DNA from: Larix kaempferi
Lineage: Eukaryota; Streptophyta; Pinopsida; Pinales; Pinaceae
DNA length: 64,000 nucleotides
Assembly (NCBI GenBank): GCA_027924585.1
Contig: BSBM01000600.1
Coordinates: 15,249,001-15,313,000 of the forward strand
Direction: 5' to 3'
Both the position numbers and the translations under genes were made by a program. Position 1 is the first letter of the stretch. Every line of letters starts with the position of its first letter. This document shows, one piece after another, positions 59,701 to 64,000 of the stretch. The notes below the pieces were generated by a model that was given only the letters and a program-made list of their open reading frames with translations, did no database searches and was not told the DNA's origin.

Positions 59701-61079
59701 GGAGCGAAACAATCAACTTAAATACTCGATCATGATCATATGACTCTCCTTCTACAAAGGAATATAACGGGGGTAATCCTGAAAAATCCCCCGCGTCTAC
59801 ATGTAGCATTCCTTCACCTCAAGGTCCTCTCTTCATAGAGAAACCTTTCCCGGATTCAGTATTGCGTCCACCCAAGAGCACGATTCGAAAAGCCATTTTG
59901 AATCCAAATGCTTGGGCTACTCAAAACTATAATATAGTAGAGGATTTATCGCAAGCCCCTTGTGCTATGTCGACGCTAGAAGTCTTACAAAACTATCCCA
60001 TTCAGCGTAAGACCTTGTTATCTGTAATAGGAGTTGTAGATCTAGATTCGTCCAAAACAATCATGTTCAAGCTAGAGTATTTCAAGCTGAGACTTTCCCA
60101 CCAACTTGCGTTTCAAATTGTTACTAACGTTTTTGGGAAAATCATCCATCGTATTGTCTTATACAAAGGAGCCTCTACCTCGGTTATGTTGTTATCGTGA
60201 TGGGGAGCCACTGGCCCTCCCGAGTTGAACCGTTCCCCCACCACATTGAAATCCTTTGATGGACATGGTTTTCAACCTCACGGGATATTACAATATTTGA
60301 TCATCGAGTTGGGTGGTAAGACCATTTCCATTAACATGGAAGTTGTCACTGCCCCGTTGGATTACAACCTATTACTTGGTCGAAATTGGTTCTAATCCAT
60401 GACCGCGGTTGCATCATCCGTCTTCCGCATTATGCAATTTCCCCACCAAGGGAAGATTGTCACTATCGACCAATTATATTTCTGTACACCTGACACCACT
60501 ACTCATCTCGTGGACAATGTCCCTCTTTTAGGACACTCTACGCATATATATGAGAGTGTGGGGGTAGGAATCCTTAAAGATTCATCCCTCATGGGAGTCT
60601 TTCCAACACCAGATCCCACTGCCCATGTTTCCACAGTGAACATGATTTCATCCTCTCATTACTCGACGGACCAATGGATTGTTCCTGATCTAGATAATTT
60701 GGATTCGATTGGAGATGTGATACCTCTCATCCCCACAGAAGCTACTTATGAGGCCATCCAATCAGCCCCTGATTTACCAGATGTCCACTCTGTCATGGCA
60801 TCTACCTCACGTTCTCTGTCGTTACAATAGACTTCATCCCTACCTGATCCTCTACTCCAGAATTTTCATTCTGATGAGTCAATCATGGATATTATGAGCG
60901 TGGGTGAACCCCCATGGGAAGACCTTCACCATAGATCGTCTTTCCTTCCTCCATTATATTCGGTAGAGAACGCCATTGAAACAAGTGTTTCACCGGATGT
61001 CTTTCTTTACCCTCAATATCCTATCCCGATAGTTGATACGGTAACAGAGTGAAACCTGGCTAACATCACTCCTACTTTC
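56783..61079 (+). pseudogene. Gypsy gag-protease, broken, with Gly/Pro repeat domain
   Basis: ATG at 56783 opens with MDDQPLRRSRRILNLPLEYP. Stops at about 56849 and 57259, and a frameshift near 57745, lead into a Pro- and Gly-rich region (about 57760-58450). The capsid-like gag core follows: CYIELPPHSFPDFRSLAMSF, YETDTDILTSLRQTTATHIF and HEWRRRRSLIKA (58810-59010). The zinc knuckle is C, stop, LCGDDHFTKECPHR near 59510. A protease-like IHRIVLYKGASTSVM (about 60150) lacks the catalytic aspartate (YKGAS instead of DxGAS). LLLGRNWF follows near 60370. The same frame runs from 57762 through the pre-RT linker (LHHRSSFLPPLYSVE, about 60930). At least ten stops make it non-functional. Confidence 0.87.
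58085..58440 (+). repeat. 48-bp-type tandem repeats encoding Gly/Pro-rich units
   Basis: Seven or eight imperfect copies of GGAGGAGGACCCCCACCTTC plus TGGCGGAGGACCACCTTATT encode GGGGPPPSGGGPPYY-like units in the gag frame. Shorter copies begin near 58110. The repeats produce long spurious frames on both strands. Confidence 0.85.
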
Positions 61080-61330
61080 TGATCGACATCTTGGTAAAAC
61101 CTGGAGTCTGGAACCAATTATTGCCGTCGATCCCTTTTCCCAAGGGGGCATCGACTTCATGCACTATAAGCCTACCTTGGCCGGGGGGCATGGTAATGTT
61201 ATTATCACAATTGACTACTTCACCAAATGGGCTGAGGATATGCCTACGTACCAAGAAGACGACGGGAATTTCCACACCCCTTATGTTCACTCATATCTTT
61301 GGGGGAGCCTCGCAATGGGATCTACCTAAA
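61080..61330 (+). pseudogene. Truncated Gypsy integrase core
   Basis: Immediately after the pre-RT phrase (ILVKPGV, about 61086-61107) the sequence reads VDPFSQGGIDFMHYKPTLAG, then HGNVIITIDYFTKWAED, then a stop. GIDF and TIDYFTKW mark the start of the integrase catalytic core, including its first aspartates. The zinc-binding N-terminal part and the rest of the core are absent. The junction shows that RT, RNase H and the integrase N-terminus were removed in one deletion of about 2 kb or more. Confidence 0.8.
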
Positions 61331-61443
61331 GCGGTACTATGCCTAAATCATTTATGCATTAGTACTTTGTATATATTGTACATGACGTGTTTTTTTTTCG
61401 GTGGGACACTTTAGTTTAGTGTGCTAGGATCTTATCATTACAC

Positions 61444-62173
61444 TGTTGATGCCCCGAAAATCGTAGCATCACTCAACCAGGGATTCTCCCCGGTAAGCAA
61501 TCCCAATTAGATCACTCACTGTTTGGTATGGGGAATTCGTCCGATTAACGGTTCGGCTACCGTGTAAGATTTAAAGATTTGCTTTCTTTGCACCGGTTGC
61601 GGCCCGATCCACCATTTATGTATTTTAAATTTAAAGATGATATGCAAGTGCTCTAGACTAAATGAAGATAATTAAGCAAATATGATATAAAACTGTTAAA
61701 CAAATCTAATCTATCCTTGCAAGGAGCAAACTGTAAATATGAGTAATAAACTGAAAGAGACATCCAAATATTACACAGATAGCTATTTAATCATAAATAT
61801 GCATTTCCAGCAGAAGATAAAAGATATCAAAGATAACTTTGATTAATTAACACATTTTATTACTCATTTGAGATAAACATCTTTGCACAAAAAATTATGA
61901 GAACATTCATCACAAAGAAACAATTCATAACAGCAAGGAATGATCTCGCAGTAATGTATAAATGACATTGGAACAATCCAGCAGACATTCAACACATCCT
62001 TCAAGCAAAACACAGTCTCCCAGGCTTTCTTTAGGCAAAAATCGAATTCCTTATATATGTAGCAAATCAGTTCACGTACAAGACATAAAATGTCTTTTCA
62101 CCTGCCAAAAGTCCTTCTATCATTTTATAATCTTCTATATATAACCTTACAAAATGCTCCCAGAGCTACCACA
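61444..62173 (-). repeat. Probable 3' LTR of a minus-strand LTR element
   Basis: On the minus strand it runs from TGTGGTAGCTC to GGGGCATCAACA, 730 bp, with TATA-like phrases. Directly upstream in that orientation (62174-62190) lies the purine run CTCTGTGGGGGGGGACA, a good PPT. It truncates the plus-strand Gypsy element at 61443. The partner LTR is outside the window. Confidence 0.55.
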
Positions 62174-62349
62174 TGTCCCCCCCCACAGAGAATCTTTTTA
62201 ATTTATCTTTTAATGCCCTTTACAAAATTGGAATAATCCCTAAATGTATTTTACAAAAAAAAACAAAATCTAGCTATCCTTTATCCTCTCGACTAAATAA
62301 AAGAAAAGCAAAAATTCCTAGCGTATAATTAGACATCTATGACTGCCAG

Positions 62350-64000
62350 TCAGCTCCCAGATGGCGCTTCTGCCTCTGCTGGCGCTTTTGTCCCAGATGG
62401 CGCTCCTACCTCTACTGGCTCCTTTGCCACAACTGGCTTATCTGCTTCTGCTATATAACTCACCCAAATGCCTGTTTCTTGTATAACAGTGTTGGTAGGT
62501 GAAGGGAGCAGGAGCTTTCGAGAAATCACATGCTTGGCCAGCTCTGCTTCAATGTCCTGCACTTCTGCTATTGTAATTTGGATAATCTCTTGAAATAGGT
62601 GGGCATGCATGGAGGGTTGCGCGATGCATTGGTGAAGATCATCCGCTGTCAACACGTCTATCTTCTTCATGTACTCCATTTATGTGTTTAATTCACCTTT
62701 CAATTCAGACAAGCGCTGCTCTTTGCTTGGAAAGTATTCAAGAGTCTGGGGTATCACCATTTTGCACCTTCCATGAACCTCCTAGATCCTCTAATAAAGG
62801 CTACTACATCTTACGATAGTTGTTTGGATCACAGAGTTTAATTTCACACCATAGTTCTTACAGAACTCCATGAAGCCTATATCCTCTTTAAACTCTGCTA
62901 CAGATTTGAGAGGGAGGTGTTTGGGGAATTCTGACTTCCCCTCTCTCCATTCAATATGTTTTCCAATATCTTCTTTTACCCGTGCATATTTCTTTTTAAG
63001 CCTAATGGCTTCAGAGTTTATTTCTTTCATCCTGTCCACCATAGTTTTCAGCTTGCAAATTTCTTTAGTAAGCAGTTCCTGTGACTCGTGCATCTGCTTT
63101 AGTATGTCACAGGATTGTTCATGAAAGGGGCTTAGGTCCATTGCCTTGCTTCTTACCTGTTCCAGCTGCTCGACCATCAACTCTTTCTCTTCTTCTAATT
63201 GAATGATCCTAGCTTCAAAATCATTCTTCTCTCCTTCCACTATCATCTTCTGGATCGCCAAGTGGTCCTTTTCTTCTTCCAGGTGCTGATACTTATCCGA
63301 CAATTCTTTCTGATTTGAAAAAAGGTGATTATATTTCTTCACCACTAAGTCCCTATAAGCCTGCTCATTAACCACAGTGAGCTGTAACATGCGATCCCTT
63401 TTCTTGGTTGCATCCAACTCATTTACTATCTTGAGTACATTGTCTTCGCTTACCTTGGCGGCAGCTAAAGTAGCGGATGCCATAGCCACTGGAGCATTTT
63501 GTGTGCCCTGCATGACAATGGTTTCTCACGTGGTAATGATGTCTGGGTGGAAAGGCTTCTTCATCCTTTTCTCTGTCCTTAGGAATGTGGACTTCCTTTT
63601 CTTGTCAAAAACAAATTTGTCCCAATGGGTTACAATATGATCCTTTGAAGGAGTGAAAGGGACAAGTGGAATATCTTCTATAGGGATGTCATCTTCCGCG
63701 GGCGAGGTTTGAACCATTTGGGACGAGCCTATGTCCATGTCTTGCGTGTTGGAGCCCTCAGCTTGTGCATCCTCCTTGGCCTTATTTTCCTCCTCGACTT
63801 TCAGCTGCTTCTCTTTCCTCTTGCTCTTTGGCAACTTCTTCCTTTCTTATCTTCTCTAGCTCTTCATCTAGAAGCCTCTGAGCTTCTTCCTCCTTAAGCC
63901 TATGAGCTTCTTCTTCTCGAAGCCTATCTTCTTGCTCCTTCTGTTGCTGCATCCCTTTGGAACTTTTCAACCTCAACTTTCAGCCTTAGCTCTTCCTTCG
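62350..64000 (-). pseudogene. Coiled-coil accessory ORF before the 3' LTR, broken, 5' end outside window
   Basis: Minus-strand frames form one protein-like sequence. It starts with an EEEAQRLLDEELEKIRKEEV-type charged helix (to about 63800). After a frameshift, KQLKVEEENKAKEDAQ and a segment ending PFHPDIITT reach a TGA at 63526-63528. The same frame then continues from MQGTQNAPVAMASATLAAAK through a long heptad-rich coiled coil (EKDHLAIQKMIVEGEKNDFE, IIQLEEEKELMVEQLEQVRS) to 62791. Further degenerate pieces end in Pro/Ala/Glu repeats (EVGAPSGTKAPAEAEAPSGS) at 62350. No enzyme motif is visible. Its place between a presumed pol (off-window) and the PPT is where plant Gypsy elements sometimes carry an extra ORF. 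No family is assigned. Confidence 0.55.

Larger units (their letters stand above)
53800..61443 (+). mobile_element. Gypsy element lacking RT and RNase H
   Basis: The element is plus strand. A probable 5' LTR (53800-54661) and PBS are followed by a 2.1-kb leader, a long repeat-rich gag, protease, and a short integrase core. Between the pre-RT linker and integrase everything is missing, so the copy could move only in trans. Its 3' LTR is not seen; the sequence is cut at about 61443 by the LTR of another element. The gag/pro frame has many stops but few frame changes. Confidence 0.8.

Overview
This is a gene-poor stretch of nuclear DNA from a land plant, probably a seed plant with a large genome. 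Almost everything recognisable is a transposable element or its relic: three plant-type LINEs with an RNase H tail, Copia and Gypsy LTR elements, a Helitron that carries an RPA gene, a small TIR element and a solo LTR. The only host-like coding sequence I recognise is a fragment of a MYB-CC (PHR1-like) factor. The species cannot be named from the sequence; a gymnosperm would fit the density and mixture of old and young elements, but that is inference.

Layout. 1-3722 plus 11304-11454 is one plus-strand LINE with a long intact RT/RNase H frame, open at the window edge. Its 3' UTR is split by a young minus-strand Copia insertion (3723-11303) with 552-bp LTRs differing at only 4 positions, a 5-bp ATATG target duplication, and PBS and PPT abutting the LTRs. 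Most of its coding capacity is gone, and its 3' region is filled with tandem arrays. About 11456-19628 is a Helitron: a broken RPA70-like gene (12562-14479) and a broken Rep-helicase gene (14891-19262), bounded by unexpected inverted repeats. Next come a zone rich in TCGA and an unrecognised two-part ORF (20673-21989). 24310-27184 holds two related LTRs facing outward in inverted orientation. 29798-30431 is a small TIR element.

30961-38012 is a full-length minus-strand LINE with a 16-18 bp target duplication; it has ORF1, ORF2 and a third downstream reading frame. 38029-44640 is mostly featureless, apart from the MYB-CC fragment (39665-40023) and a Copia RNase H relic (about 42906-43290). About 44640-49130 is a third LINE, minus strand, in which an internal deletion fuses endonuclease to RT. 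49274-49772 is a solo LTR with AAGTA duplications. About 51700-53680 is the 3' end of a minus-strand Gypsy element. 53800-61443 is a plus-strand Gypsy element with leader, repeat-rich gag and protease, but RT and RNase H are deleted. From 61444 to the window end is another minus-strand LTR element with a coiled-coil accessory ORF before its 3' LTR.

The genes do not form a pathway; they are successive layers of insertion. Nesting gives a relative order: the Copia is younger than the first LINE, and the second LINE interrupts an older sequence. Most stop codons in the dead frames look like C-to-T changes (CAA, CAG or CGA to a stop), as expected if methylated repeats decay. All calls come from reading the sequence and translated frames by eye; no database search was run.
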